DNA of 64,000 nt, from NCBI GenBank assembly GCA_022457065.1, contig JAJGBQ010000005.1, forward strand, positions 3,596,001 to 3,660,000. Reading direction: 5' to 3'. Both the position numbers and the translations under genes were made by a program. This DNA is from Curvularia sp. ZM96. Its lineage: Eukaryota; Ascomycota; Dothideomycetes; Pleosporales; Pleosporaceae. This document shows, piece after piece, positions 23,001 through 35,435 of the stretch (positions are counted from its first letter, which is position 1; each line of letters begins with the position of its first letter). The notes under the pieces are model-generated. The model searched no databases. It saw nothing but the letters and a program-made list of their open reading frames with translations, and was not told the DNA's origin.

Positions 23001-23086
23001 GGCTCGGTGGTGTAGTTGGTTATCACGTCAGTCTAACAACCTGTTAGGCACACTGAAGGTCCCGAGTTCAAACCTCGGCTGAGTCA
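23001..23086 (+). tRNA. tRNA-Val (anticodon AAC) with a 12-nt intron
   Basis: A full cloverleaf can be folded. The acceptor arm pairs GGCTCGG with CTGAGTC (two G-T pairs) with discriminator A at 23086. The anticodon stem is TCAGT/ACTGA with loop CTAACAC once bases 23039-23050 (ACCTGTTAGGCA) are removed, which places the intron just 3' of position 37, the eukaryotic nuclear position. The anticodon is AAC at 23035-23037, read as valine after A34 to I34 editing. The T arm is CCGAG-TTCAAAC-CTCGG. CCA is not encoded, as usual in eukaryotes. Confidence 0.93.
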
Positions 23087-23755
23087 GCACTTGAACTCAC
23101 AAGAGTTTCTTTTTTTGCGTCTGTATGATACTGCTGCATAGGGTGGTGAAGTCGTGAGTGAGTGTGTTGCAACACTTTTTTTATCATCTTCGGTGTCACA
23201 AAACCAAAGCGACTGATTGGTGGGCTGTTTATCCTAGTTCTCTCAATTGAGAAGAGAAAACTCGTGTTAGCTTTTGCACTTAACACTCTCACAAGAAAAC
23301 TAGGGTCTCTAGCTAAGTTAACTGATGATAATGAGATGCCTCTCGAGGAGATAGTGTCAACTACAGACTAGAGAGTTTTGATACATCCTAAAATATTTTT
23401 GGTACTTCTTAGCTGATGAAGTCAGCGACGGCTCGACCGTCCGCCTAGGTTCTGGCTTACCGCGAGCCAGGGTAACGTTGGAGGAAACAATGAGATATAC
23501 TTTCCCAATGTCGAGGAAGCCGAAACTTTAGTTATTCATGCGACATTAGTTTGGTAAAGATAAATGCCTCTGACAAGAGAATAAAGCATGATGATCACCT
23601 CATACAATCAAAAGTTTCAAGCTCATGTGTAGACAATTAACACAACACATGTTCAATGCGCCAATCACAGGCGTTCTTGAGGGAAACTGAATATATACTA
23701 GCTTAAATATAACAATACTATCATAACATCATGGAAGCGAAGGTTTCCCCAGCCC
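23087..23755. other. AT-rich intergenic region after the tRNA
   Basis: About 670 bases. A T-run begins about 20 bases after the tRNA (23108-23114), a fitting Pol III terminator. A short frame at 23162-23371 (+) has no recognisable content. No gene called. Confidence 0.45.
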
Positions 23756-25492
23756 TTATACTTTTAAATTAGCGACGTTCCTCTTTATGACGTCGTAGGT
23801 GTCTGCTCTGAAGTCATCATCCAGATAGCTATTGCTATTGGCACCAAAGTTGATCAACTTATTTCCTTTACTCCACTGAGGCCAGTCTCCGAGATCGTTT
23901 CCTACATTTGGATCCAGGTTGTAGATGAAGGAGTAGTAATATCCTCGAATGGTCCTCCGTGCATTGTTAGGAAGGATGCCGAAGAAGACTTGGATAAGGT
24001 CGGAAGCATGGAAGGTACCGAGAAGAGGGGTTCCGTAGTTGTAGGTAGCTAGGTACGACCATGATGGCACTTCGGGGGCGACCTGAGTTGTGACTTCGAG
24101 GAAGAGGCGCCGAGTCAAGGTGAAAGTCAGATCACCGATGATGGCTGCTATGCGCTTGAATTGGGGCGTGAAGTTGTTGAGCAGTCCAGTCCGGAAGGGA
24201 GAGCCGTCTTCAATGGTGGTTTGATAGGTGCCCACTATGTCTTGGATTTGCTGTCGCGAAGCGCCGTTGAAGAAGATGCTAGATAGGTAGGTCGTAATCT
24301 CGCTAGTCGTAGTGATGTTGGCAGTAAAGATGCCGAACAATGTTCCCTCATCCTCTTGGTCACCAACGATAAAAGGTACCTTGGCGTACTTTCCAGCTTG
24401 CACAAGAGCATCAGGTGAGGCAGTAAGTACCTTTCCATCGGGACGTGGCAGGTAGGAGAGGTTTACGGTAAAGTAAGACAAGACGCCCGGAACAGTGTTC
24501 ACAGCGTTGAGGAACTTGGTGTAAGGGAGAGCACGGAGACATGCCAGTGTGTCGGTTGAGCCCTTACATCCCCCTGCTTCGACTACCTATAATAACATTA
24601 GCTTGAATGACGTTTGGCCAATGATTCGGTAACTTACTCGGTCATAGATGGCCTGGCCCTTCGGGCAATCTACGGGATCAGCCGGAACGATGGAGCCAGA
24701 GTTCATGATACCCGCCCTGAAGAGGGGCTTGCCCTTGTAGGTATTGTCGCCATTGTATAGTACCATTTGGTCCATAACTGAGATAGCGCCAGCGCTTTCA
24801 CCCCAGATTGTGACCTTGCTTGGGTCACCGCCAAAGGCAGCAATGTTGTCTTGGACCCATTGTAAACCTAGTCGTTGATCAAGTAATCCAAGATTGGAAG
24901 AACCGTCCTTGAGAATTTCTTTTCCGGGCATGAAACCGAATCCTCCGACTCGGTAGTTGACGGCCACAAAGATGATGGGTTTGCCTTGGTCGACGGATTC
25001 GCGGACTAGACTGGTTCCATCATACATTTGAGTCGAGCCAAGTTCAAAAGCACCGCCATAAATCCAGAAAAGCACCGGTAGCTTTGCGTCAGGCTTTGTT
25101 CCCTCTGGTCGCTGCACAGTGACAGTCAAGCAGTCCTCTCCAGCATTGGTGACTGTTTGGAACAAGGGGAGGTTGAGTATCGTTCCCAGCACACTGGAGG
25201 GAATGTTCGACTGGTCAACACTGAAAAAGAATTGGGGACATGCTGTTGGTGTGCCGGTACCATCAATCTTTCCAATATCTCCTGTTAATGGCTGAGGCGG
25301 CTTAAGTCGTAACTGGCCGACGGGTGGCTGTGCGAAAGGTATTCCTTTGAACGATTCAACTCCTAGTGCACCGACTCCGGCAACAGTGGCTTTGGGTAAT
25401 GGTGCAACCACTGTAGGGTTTGCACGCTTCTCAAGGGGTGCAGGGATCGCGTAGGCTAAGGGAAGGAATGCAAGGGCCGTTGAAAACTTCAT
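23756..25492 (-). CDS. Secreted type-B carboxylesterase/lipase
   Basis: Two exons, 24638-25492 and 23756-24586, with a 51-nt intron; 561 residues. Residues 1-15 are a signal peptide and Lys-Arg at 22-23 is a likely propeptide cleavage site. The alpha/beta hydrolase marks of the family are in order: the oxyanion loop YGGAF (145-149), the EDCL motif (119-122) and the nucleophile elbow GESAGA with Ser233. After the splice come the acidic residue region DEGTLF and the catalytic histidine in GTFHASDL. Length fits fungal carboxylesterases. It probably hydrolyses carboxylic esters outside the cell; substrate is unknown. It lies alone in gene-poor DNA. Confidence 0.9.
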
Positions 25493-28104
25493 CTTGAAAT
25501 GATTTCTTCCTCAAGCCTTGCTTGTGGTACAGACTGAAGCGTGGAAGCTTTGTGACCCCTTCACCGACGGCCAACTAGTACGGTACTTATCCACCAGGCC
25601 CCAAGTAATTTCACAAGCAAACATGACTCCTCTCAGCAACGCAACCTCGGGCAAAGACTATATCGACGATGTCCATGTGATGGATCCGGTGTTCTCTCGA
25701 TGCAAAGCCCGAATTCATCGTATTTACGGAAGTATCCATGCTATGCGAGAAATTTTCCAGGTTCCCGGAGTGAAGATCGCACCGCATAGGGTGGAGTACG
25801 CTCTATCACCTCGTGTGAGCATAATAGTCTAGAGCATAGACCAAGCGTGACCTATCGAAATAGATAGCGCTTTATGTCAGTCAGGGGAAATGCCCACATC
25901 GGGCTTGGGTTATTGTGATATGGCTTGGGCGCCTACTGGCACTAGGCAGTGGGTCATGAGACACGTACTCATCGAGCGGACAAATTCTGTCGCACACAGA
26001 TTTTGACAAATCATATCAACGCCAATGAAAAATTTGGCATAAAAACAGCTTACTTTATTTTTCTCATGTTCTCAAGAGGGTGTATCCAAAGCGAGTTATT
26101 TGGAAGAAGAAGCATAGGGCATTGTGGAGGAACTTCGAATGCAGTGACGTATATGATGGTGAATACCGATGACAAGGCTGCGCTATCCCGGTCAGCAACG
26201 TGTAGTCCTGATCTTATTCCAGTACCTGGCCCGTAGCGTAGCCAGTAGCTATCTAGTTGTGTATTAACGGCGGAGATATTGCCTCTACGGACTGGCATTC
26301 TTAGTCCCGCGTGGTCAAAAAATGCGGGGTAAGTAGGAAACCGGGGGGGTTTCCCCATACTTTGACTAGACGATACATTTCCACGTATTGATAATTAACA
26401 ACAAGACCTCGGTACACACCAGATTTTTATCGTATAGCAAATGCTATAGCACATGTGACAGTAACTTACAAGGCGCAAGACCACAGAAAAACGATATCCG
26501 GAGTCCGGCAGAACCGCGGCGAGGTCAGCAGCCATCCTTGGCGTAAGAACCTGAATCCAGAAGACTAAGATATTTCGGATGTAACGACCCGTGCACAAGC
26601 ATAGAGATCTTTGCCAAGTATGAAAACATCTGTGTAAGTGTTCTGCCTAGCGGGGGGACAGGGTTTTTTGGGCACCGCGCACTCATGAAGCCCGGAATAC
26701 GATCGATCGCCGACTTCTGTGTGACCAAACAATATAGAAGAAGAGGGGCCGGGACATATGTAGCGGCATGTACGTGGGGCTGGCGATCGATCCTTTCGGA
26801 TAATCAAGTGTCTGCAATGAGGGTAGAATTCGAGTAGGAGACATTGAGTTGGTCAAAGGTACATTAGCCGATGTTGGCCTGAAAGGCCGAACAGGAAGGC
26901 GGTGAATTTTGACTCTAGAGCAAACAGACAATTACCTGCATTTTTAAACTTAACTTTGCAATTATTATTTCTTTAGTGATTGTCAGCGTCAAGATGAACT
27001 GGTACTGAGACTTTGGGCAGCCCCCAATGTACCATTTTCTTTTGGGTTCGAATGGGGAAGAGTGGGGCGAGCAAGACAGCCTAGCTTACGTCCGTACCAC
27101 AACATGCTTTCTTGGTATAGTACAGATCGTCCGCTCCTGTCAGTCATAGTTTACCACATCTTCTGTTCATGTGTTCGATGAGGCTTGACAGAAGCCTACC
27201 TTCTGTCCGTTGGGAGAAAACTGAACACACAATAACCGTTCAGCGTCACGTGAGAAAGTACATATTCGCCTTCTTATCGATAAACCTACTCACATTTAAC
27301 AGTCCTTCCATTCGAGGGACTGAATATCTTCGCATGTTATTCTTCCAAAAACAAATGCAGCCACTTTTTACAATGACCATTCGTCGATCGCAAGTTGAAG
27401 TTTTGACGCTCGTCCTACCAATTCGATGGCCTCTGCTAGTCTACGAACTGCCAGTAATGATGAGGTATTCCAGCAAACACCGTCGCAGAAGCATGTCTGG
27501 ATCCTGCGATATGATGATCGCTCAACATCACTATCATTGTCTATGCGTGCCACATTGAAGAAGTGCTTATCGTAAGCGAATCTGCATGTCACGTACCTGG
27601 GTCCAATCAACGAGGCTGCTCATGCTTCCGGGTAAATTCGATACTTTGTGCGGCTGTGTTCCGATGCTCAGCCCCCTGGCTACAGATACAGGGTCATTGA
27701 TCGATTTAGTCTAACAAAACGACCAGTGATTTCTTGTGACACCTAACGCTATGGTTTTGCCTGGGTGAGAGAATTATACATTCGTTTCGTACCGTACAAA
27801 CCTGCCAATGTATCGCCTACGAAGTCGAACATAGAACCATGATGCCTTATGCAATGTTCCGTTTGAATCCCACGACCCACATACAGGCACCAATTGGCTG
27901 TCGCAAACAGGGGAAGTGCGCAGCTTACAGCCAGTAAGAGTAACAATCGTCTTGCTTACAGCCTCAGCACTTTAGGCCCACCACATTCCATATTCGATAA
28001 ATACAAGCCAAGGTTCTGGTTGCTTCGCTGCGCCAGGCCTCCAGGTTCCAAAAGCACATGTCCAACTCTTTTACGTTCGTTAACTTGGCATACGACTCTA
28101 AACC
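25493..28104. other. Gene-poor region
   Basis: About 2.6 kb, the longest stretch of the window in which I find no gene. Frames are short, with many stops on both strands and no domain or splice-joinable exons. It could be decayed mobile DNA, but I see no terminal repeats or transposase remnant that I can name. Confidence 0.45.
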
Positions 28105-29487
28105 ATGATTATGAGCATCACTATTGAGCCGATGCGCTTTAATAGCAAATGCATCACTTTTCCGGATTGGATTTCATTAATTACCCTGTGTCTCGCACCA
28201 TTGATTGCCGTATGCTATTTCATGCCAAGTTAAGAGAAAAGTAGTCATGCTAACACAGTATTTTCTCCTGTGTAGCATGTGATTTCAGGAGCACCTCCAC
28301 CATCATATCTCACAGACCGTCGACCCAGGTGGTACGACTACATGTGTATCTATAATCCAACATCCATCATCTGGCGTTACGCAGCGATAACCGACCGGCG
28401 GATCCGCGCCAAGAACTGGAGCCGTGAGGACTTTGCAGCGAGCAACGCGATATTCTGGACGTCAAATGGATGGGATGGCGGAGAACACATGGGCTCGATC
28501 ACTGCAGCATACTGCCTGCGGCTTCCGGAGGGCACGCATACGGCAGTCTTTTCCTTGACCATGTTCAAGACTGTTATCACGACGCTACAAGGAGTCTCGG
28601 CGGTGTACCTTCTCATGAGTGCCATTGCTAAATCCTCGCTACCGACAGTTACGAGCATTGGGTTTGGTCTCGATACCCTGTTCTTCCCGTTGGCTATCTT
28701 GGGCCTGCTGCGACTGTGCGCCGCCGCATGGCTGACAGAAGACTATGTTTACCAGGACTATGCACCGCGCAAGAGCTCCACATGGGAGATGGGTTCTCCG
28801 CGTTCGCCAAAGTCCGACAGTAAGGATGGTGAAATCAACGTCCACGAATCTCGAAGCGGACTTGACCCGCTTTTGGTATCGCAATTCCAATCAGCCGGAT
28901 TCAAAACTCCTGCAGAATCATGGGGAAGTCGTGTTTTTCGTGTCTGTTTCCTATGCTTGGTCTGGGCAGTTTGGCTGTTGGCATTGTTCTGCGCCGTGCC
29001 TTTTGATGGAGGCAACGCGGTATTTACTATGACTTTTTTCTTGCTCGATATTTTCTATCTTCTCTTTACTTCTATTACCGCCATCACATATACGATCCTT
29101 TTCTTCAAAGGAAAAACGACAAACACCATCATACCGTGCGTATCTAGCACATGGTACAGGCTTTACACGCTCCTGTTCACGGGCCTCGCGGTCGGCCTTA
29201 TGGTTGTTGCGGCCATCGAAACCAACAAGAGTCCAGATGGTTTATATACCAGCTGGAACCCAAGAGTGGATCTTGGCTGCGTGGGTCGTGAGGACTTTTG
29301 GTGGCTGGTCCCACGTACTCGTTTCCTGGGTCTTGCGTCCAATGTGGAATTTGACAAGAAATGGCTCACGCGAAACCAGACGAGTTTGACTGCGGTGGCC
29401 GAACATGTGACAAATTCGTCTACTTCAGAGACGTTCTGGTTATACAATTTTACGGGCTACTGCGTAGGGCGTATCAACGATGTATAA
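28105..29487 (+). CDS. Polytopic membrane protein (unknown function)
   Basis: Two exons, 28105-28209 and 28276-29487, with a 66-nt intron; 438 residues. The second exon has no early ATG, and its frame begins at an acceptor TGTGTAG; the first exon supplies ATG and a hydrophobic helix. The join reads APLIA-HVISGAPPP. In-frame ATG 28111 is an alternative start. About six hydrophobic segments are visible: one in exon 1 (about 19-37), two around residues 105-165, then three clustered between about 230 and 325. The C-terminal part has four Asn-x-Ser/Thr sites, suggesting it faces outside. A conserved-looking YNPTSIIWRY-AITDRRIRAKNW segment follows the first helix. I recognise this only as a fungal hypothetical family. 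Confidence 0.7.
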
Positions 29488-30164
29488 GGTGTGGTACGTG
29501 TAGAAAATATACATCCCGACAGAATTAGTACATCCACAGTAAAACTAGAGATTTAAAACGCGATGAACCCTTGAGTTATTATAGAATTTTCGGCAGCCAG
29601 CGTTTCCTACTAAGTCCTTCTCATCAAACTCACCTACCCATGATCCATGTAGAATCTTCTCTTCACCATAAGTCGATGAAGAGAATAGTCCAGGAAAAGT
29701 ATACACCCGTTATGGAGTAAAATTGGCTGAGCAAGTCATTCAGCCGCCATCTCATGGAACAAGAGTACGTGTGTGACGTCTCAAGATACTCTGTTCAATC
29801 CGGCAAAGATGTAGACGCATATGCCCTCGGAATGTGTGTGGAGGTCTGCGTAGCTATTCGCACCTCCCCATCTCTCAAGTGGCTAGGCCAGGCCAGGCTA
29901 GCGCAGGACGCGACGCCAAAGGAACTATGACGACGACGCGATTTGTAACTACCTCGCTCGTAGCGAAGGGCATAATGCTACCCGCACTCTTGAATTACCT
30001 GCTCGTACCAGGCAACAGCGCGCTAATAACTTATAAGCCTTGCCCGCGCACATCGAAGTCTACCCCACCATCCCACCAAGCGCACCTACGCTTCCTCCCC
30101 ATCACCTTTGCTTTTCTCCTACTCTTACTTCCCTGACTACATTACGCATTTCCAAGCCACAACC
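29488..30164. other. Intergenic region, promoter of the helicase gene
   Basis: A 677-bp gap between two plus-strand genes. The last 100 bases before the start are pyrimidine-rich, as in many fungal leaders. No other feature. Confidence 0.4.
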
Positions 30165-32953
30165 ATGCCGCCCACAGACATTCCCTCTTTCGCTGCCTCT
30201 CAGCTGACGCTCCTGGACGCCGAACTGCAAGCCGAACTTTCAGAAACTAATGCGCTCCTCTCCTCGCACACACCCACGGCTCTCGCTCGCGCCGGCCTCG
30301 CAATCTTGAACCTGACCGTATCGTCTATACGGACAGGACTAGGCGGCAAAACGGTGGTCGAGCTGGGCCTGGACTCTGCCGTCGTAGCCAAAGGCGAGAA
30401 GCCCGATATCCCCGAGCACGGCATCCGTGTGGGCGATATAGTCGCTGTGCAAGACCAGCCTAGCGGGAGCGCAAAGAAGGTTGAGAAGAAGGAGCTCGAG
30501 AAGAAAGGTGTCGAAGGCGTGGTACTGAGGGTGCGGCGGGAGAATGTGGAGATTGTGCTGGATAAAGAGGATGCCGATGTGCCGAGTGGTAGCAAACTAT
30601 GGATGTCAGTTTACACGAACTGGGCTTACGCTGCTGCAACGATGGAAGAGTGGAGGCTGATACGCAGATTAGAGTCAAATTGGCCAACGACGTCACCTAC
30701 AAAAGGTACGTCTTTGCCGCATACAAATCTTTTCCTCAACCAAACTACCCCTGCGTGATTGCTCATTGATGATAGGATGAACCAAACTATGAGCCGACTT
30801 CAGAAACTCGCAGATCAGGAGTATACGCCGTTTATGCGAGTGCTGTTTGGACAGGCGTCACCGAGTCCTCTTCCATCTGATTTGAATGATCCTTCTAATC
30901 CACTTCATAAACTCGAGTGGAATGACCCTGCACTAAACGATAGCCAGCAAGAAGCCATTCGATTTGCGCTGGCCTCAAGGGAAGTTGCTCTTATCCATGG
31001 GCCACCCGGCACAGGAAAGACGCATACCCTTATCGAGCTTATTTTGCAACTGCTGAAACAAAAACTACGAATTCTAGTCTGCGGTCCTTCCAATATATCG
31101 GTGGACAACATTGTCGAACGGCTAGCTCCTCACAAGGTACCTATGGTGCGCTTAGGACATCCAGCACGCCTCCTGCCTTCAGTGTTGAATCACTCTCTGG
31201 ACGTGCTCACTCGCACATCCGAAGCTGCTGCCTTGGTCCAAGATGTTCGCAAAGAGATGGACGAGAAACAGTCATCTATTCGCAAGACGCGCAACGCAAA
31301 AGAACGGCGGCAGATTTACACGGAGCTGAAAGAGCTACGTCAGGAGTACAGGGAACGAGAGAAGGGATGTGTCAATAACCTCGTCACAGGGAGCAAGGTA
31401 GTACTCGCCACGTTACATGGCGCGGGAGGTTTTCACATCAAAGGGCAAGAGTTTGACGTTGTGATTGTGGACGAAGCGAGTCAGGCTCTGGAGGCGCAAT
31501 GCTGGGTGCCTCTTCTGTGGGTCAAGGCAAATAAACTGGTGCTGGCTGGTGACCATCTGCAACTACCGCCGACTATCAAGTCACTAAATTCCAAGGACGC
31601 AAAATCTGCAAAGAAGAGTAAAGAGAAGAAGGTCAAGGCGTCGGAGGATAGTGCGGATAGATCCTTGACAAAGCCGCTTGAAGGCATATCCCTGGAAACA
31701 ACTCTGTTCGATCGACTCCTGGCCTTGCACGGCCCGTCGATCAAGCGGATGCTTACAACGCAATACCGAATGCATGAGAAGATCATGCGCTTTCCATCCG
31801 ACGAGCTCTATGATTCCAAGCTCATTGCAGCCGATTTTGTCAAGGAGCGAGTGCTCAAGGACCTCAAGTATGAGGTTGAAGACACAGAAGACACGCGGGA
31901 GCCTCTAGTCTTCTGGGACACGCAGGGGGGAGATTTTCCCGAAAAGGCTGAAGACGAGGGGGTGATTGGGAAAGGAGGCAAAGGCATGAGCCTGGGTGAT
32001 AGTAAGTGCAACGAGACTGAGGCTGCATTGGTGAAGATGCACGTCGGAAATCTAGTCAATGCCGGCGTAAAGGCCGAGGACATTGCAGTGGTTACGCCAT
32101 ACAATGCACAGGTAGGCACACGTATACCAACACCCGGGACGAAGGTTGACGTGAGTAGCTCGCATTGCTTGCCGGGATGCTCAAAGAGGAATATCCTGGC
32201 ATTGAACTGGGGTCCGTTGACGGCTTCCAGGGCAGGGAGAAGGAAGCTGTCATTGTCAGCACAGTGCGGAGTAACGCAGAGCATGAAGTTGGGTTCCTGG
32301 GCGAAAAGAGACGACTCAATGGTACGTCACGAGTGTGCCAATTCCCATCGGCCCGCACTATCGACGCATTGAATTACCATCTGCAGCGAGCCTTTTTGAT
32401 CAAGAGCTGATGAGAGCATTGCAGTGGCCATGACACGCCCGAAGCGGCATCTCTGTGTGATTGGCGACTCGGACACTATTGGCAGGTGCGTATCCATATC
32501 TGTTCCCAATCGATCACCCCGGCAGTCCCCGTCTTTCCCTTTTCATCCGTCAATTGTCTTCGTCCCACTGCTGTGTGCGGCCTCTTTTGGATCCTGAAAC
32601 CTGAGGTTGTGCCTGTCGCGTCCCGCGTGGAGCGGCAGGCCGAGCGGACCCAAAGGATGAAACTGCCGTGACACATGCTCCCTTGTCTTGTCATTGCCAG
32701 AGTTTCCACGCACCTTTCCCCTGCCGTCTGCAGATGACGTCCATGCCCCTGGGACGCCATATTCAACAGCAAATTATGGCGGTGGCCGCCGTACAAAAAG
32801 CAAGTTGAAGGTGCATTGATTGCTAACTCGTGTTCAATATTTTGCTATTATAGTGGTTCAAAGTTTCTCAAAGCATGGATGCAGCATCTAGAAGATCACG
32901 CCGATCTCAGGTACCCGAACCTCGCGGACGTTTACGCGGACCAAGCGAAATAG
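30165..32953 (+). CDS. Superfamily 1B DNA/RNA helicase, SMUBP2/IGHMBP2-like (yeast Hcs1-like)
   Basis: Six exons: 30165-30604, 30673-30705, 30776-32111, 32159-32321, 32425-32485, 32854-32953; 710 residues. The 33-nt second exon restores LWIVKLANDVTYKR. Walker A is GPPGTGKT (233-240) and Walker B is DEAS (390-393), then GDHLQLPPT, TQYRMH, VTPYNAQ, SVDGFQGREKEAVIVSTVRSN and VAMTRPKRHLCVIGD, which are motifs III to VI of Upf1-like helicases. The N-terminal 140 residues match the beta-barrel region of this group. Relatives are 5'-3' helicases linked to replication or translation; yeast Hcs1 associates with DNA polymerase alpha. The fifth intron, 32486-32853, is 368 nt, far longer than the others, but GSKFLKAWMQHLEDHADLRYP after it is a normal family ending. 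Confidence 0.9.
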
Positions 32954-34439
32954 ATGGCGAGGCGGGAGGATATTGCTCGTGCAGGATGGGGGGGAGAAAG
33001 AGGCTGCGACATGGGGCCTAACCGTGGAACCGTGGGCCGCAGCTCAAGTTATTCTCGGTGTTGGATCGACAAGCGAGCCGCGGCATCACAAACAAACACT
33101 GTCAGAGGAGAGTGGTTCGGTGCCCATGGCGGCTTTGTTGGAGCCGTGGACAGACAAAAGCAAGAGTATGTGGAGAAATGGGTTGCGCGCCTGTTCGGTG
33201 GCTTGTTATTGGCCGGGCGGCCCAAGCGCTGTGGCGGCCACGACTCTGCACCTGTGCGGTGGTTTGGCTCAGCGGTGGCTCCGAAGCGACTGCAGCTTAC
33301 ACATACAGACGGCGGTAGGCCATGACTCTAGCTGCAGTAGCCCAGCGTCAAAAGCGCGTCCCAGGTTGAGACCGACCATACGATCAAACACCAAGCCCCG
33401 GTGCGCTATGCTGGCTGGACAATACGAGCCTTGGGGCGCTGCCGGCGACGGCACGACGGCAAGGCTATCCTCCTCGACATGCAGCATCTAGCAGTAGCAG
33501 CAACAGGGCGTATCGAATACGCCAAGGGTCCTTTTTCTGCTGCAGGTGCACGCGACCACGAGATGGGAAAAAGAGTGCGGTTGCGACTAAGGTGCGCAGT
33601 AACGCAACGCAGCCACAAAAGTCCCCTCGCGCGGGAGCTACCATGAGTGTGTGTGATGTGCAGGTTAGAGTGTGACGGCTCGCGAGTCGCAATCCAAAAT
33701 CCAATACAATGGCGCAGCCAACCTAACTGAGTACGCATACAATCAGCGGGCACGCCCGGGCGCAGAGTATGATACGCATTCGGCATAACAAGGCCAAATA
33801 GAAGAAATGAAGACAGATCCAAACGGCGCGAGCCAGGCGGACTCGGCCACGTCGCAGCCGCTTCTCAACGCTCTGGCCAGGGCAACACGGCTGTGAACCT
33901 AGTGGCCTCAGCGTTGAAGCTGTCTCTGCTTCTCGTTGGTCCTCCTACTCATGCGGGTTTACATCAACACCTGCAGTAGAGTACCAAACAAATTCACGAT
34001 AGACGGTATCTTGGGGAGTGGGGGAGGGCCTGAGCAGATGTGGCCCGCCCCAGGCAGCCTGTTGGTTGTCTCTTTGGGTTTAGGCTGGAGTTTTTCAAAC
34101 GCGTTAATGCACGGATGAAGCCAGGGGATGGACAGTACAAGGTTCGGGAGTTAAACGAACGAGACCGACGAGGGCAGCCAAAAAAAGAGGCTTCTTCTTT
34201 CATGACATGGCGGCGCCAACCACGAACCCAGACTCGCCTGGCGGACATGTCACTTGCGACGGACGCACGACACAGGATTGAGGCCCTGTCGATGGGTGTG
34301 GGCCAGTCGCGAGCTGTCAGCCCTTGGAGCCCCTTCTTCCCCCGCCCAGCTCTCGTTGAGATTAGGCTTTCTGCGGGGTCGATGCTAGGCGGCTGGCGTT
34401 TGTCTGTATTTGTGTGCGGGTAGGCGTAGGCCTGAGTAT

Positions 34440-34465
34440 GGGTGTGGGTGTGGGTGTGACACCCG
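34440..34465 (+). repeat. Three GGGTGT units ending in a 13-nt palindrome
   Basis: GGGTGT occurs three times in a row (34440-34457), then the final GGGTGT pairs with ACACCC across a single G. Confidence 0.75.
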
Positions 34466-35034
34466 TACGTGTATAGTTGCGGAGGGCCATATCGAATAGG
34501 TAAAAGGCCGACGTTTCAGATACTGGCGCTGAGAGGTTCGCGGACGGACTGCCGACGAGAGCGCGAGCGCGCGTGCATTGCAACGTATCGATTACCAGGC
34601 CGTACCCGTTTGAGCAGAATCCGTGCAGCTGCATCCAACAGGTCCACTGATCGGTCCAGCAGCGACATGCCTGTCTCTGCGCCGCCGTGGGCCGTCGCAG
34701 CGTGCAGTGCATGTGTTGGCGACCAGCTTTCTCCATGCTGCTGCAGCCGTAGCCGTAGCAGCAACGGCTGCCAACCCACCAACCCTAAAGCGTGCTACTG
34801 GCAGGCAAAAGGTCAGGCCATGCCTGTTTGCCGGTCATGCTGCTTGATTCGCAAATACGCCATTCTATAATAGCTTCTTACCCTTCTTCCAGCCGTGCGC
34901 GCCTCCGACAAAGCCTCCCCACCCAGACCACCCTGGTCCGAAAAGGTCCATGACGCTCCAAGCCTGTCGCTCCGTTTGATACATAGGCCCATTACGCGCC
35001 CGCCGTTCCCTCGGTCGTCGTCCTCTTTGCTCTT

Positions 35035-35080
35035 TTGCTGTTGTTGCTGCTGCTGCCGCTGCTGTTGCTGCTCCTGCTGT
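35035..35080 (+). repeat. Imperfect GCT/GTT/CCT trinucleotide tract
   Basis: A run of TTG, CTG and related triplets in the likely 5' leader of the gene starting near 35436. Confidence 0.75.
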
Positions 35081-35435
35081 CGGTGGCACTGCATACCTAT
35101 TACTACTCGCGTTGTTTAACCTCGTCACTCTTTGTCTTCGCATCTTTTTTCATTCAGTCCTAGCTCTTTTGTCTATTCTTTCCAGCAAACCGTTCCCCGC
35201 TTGCCGGCAATTGTCGTTTCTTTCTTTAGCTCCACGAAAGAATTCCTTCCGCAGTGGCTTGGTTGTTCCAGAGCCCTTCTCGAATACACACCGACTTGCA
35301 CAAGTGGTGATGGTCGTTGGAAGCGCCACCGTCTGAACTGAGGCATCCCTGTCGCAACTACGAGATTGCAATCTCCAAAAGTGGCCCGCCTAACACTGTG
35401 TTATTTCCCTTCCCGGAAATCGCCTCGGCTCCTCG

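Larger units (their letters stand above)
32954..35435. other. Long intergenic region and 5' leader of the next gene
   Basis: About 2.5 kb with many overlapping frames on both strands and no domain. It includes a G-rich element with a short palindrome (34440-34465) and a GCT/GTT-rich trinucleotide stretch (35035-35080). The last part is pyrimidine-rich and is probably the leader of the 35436 gene. Confidence 0.45.

Noticed and set aside
25493..28104. A decayed transposon
   Set aside because: No terminal inverted repeats, target duplication, transposase or reverse transcriptase remnant could be pointed to by eye; left as gene-poor DNA.
32954..34870. Many overlapping frames of 60-170 codons
   Set aside because: High GC makes long chance frames; both strands and several frames are equally open and none resembles a protein family.
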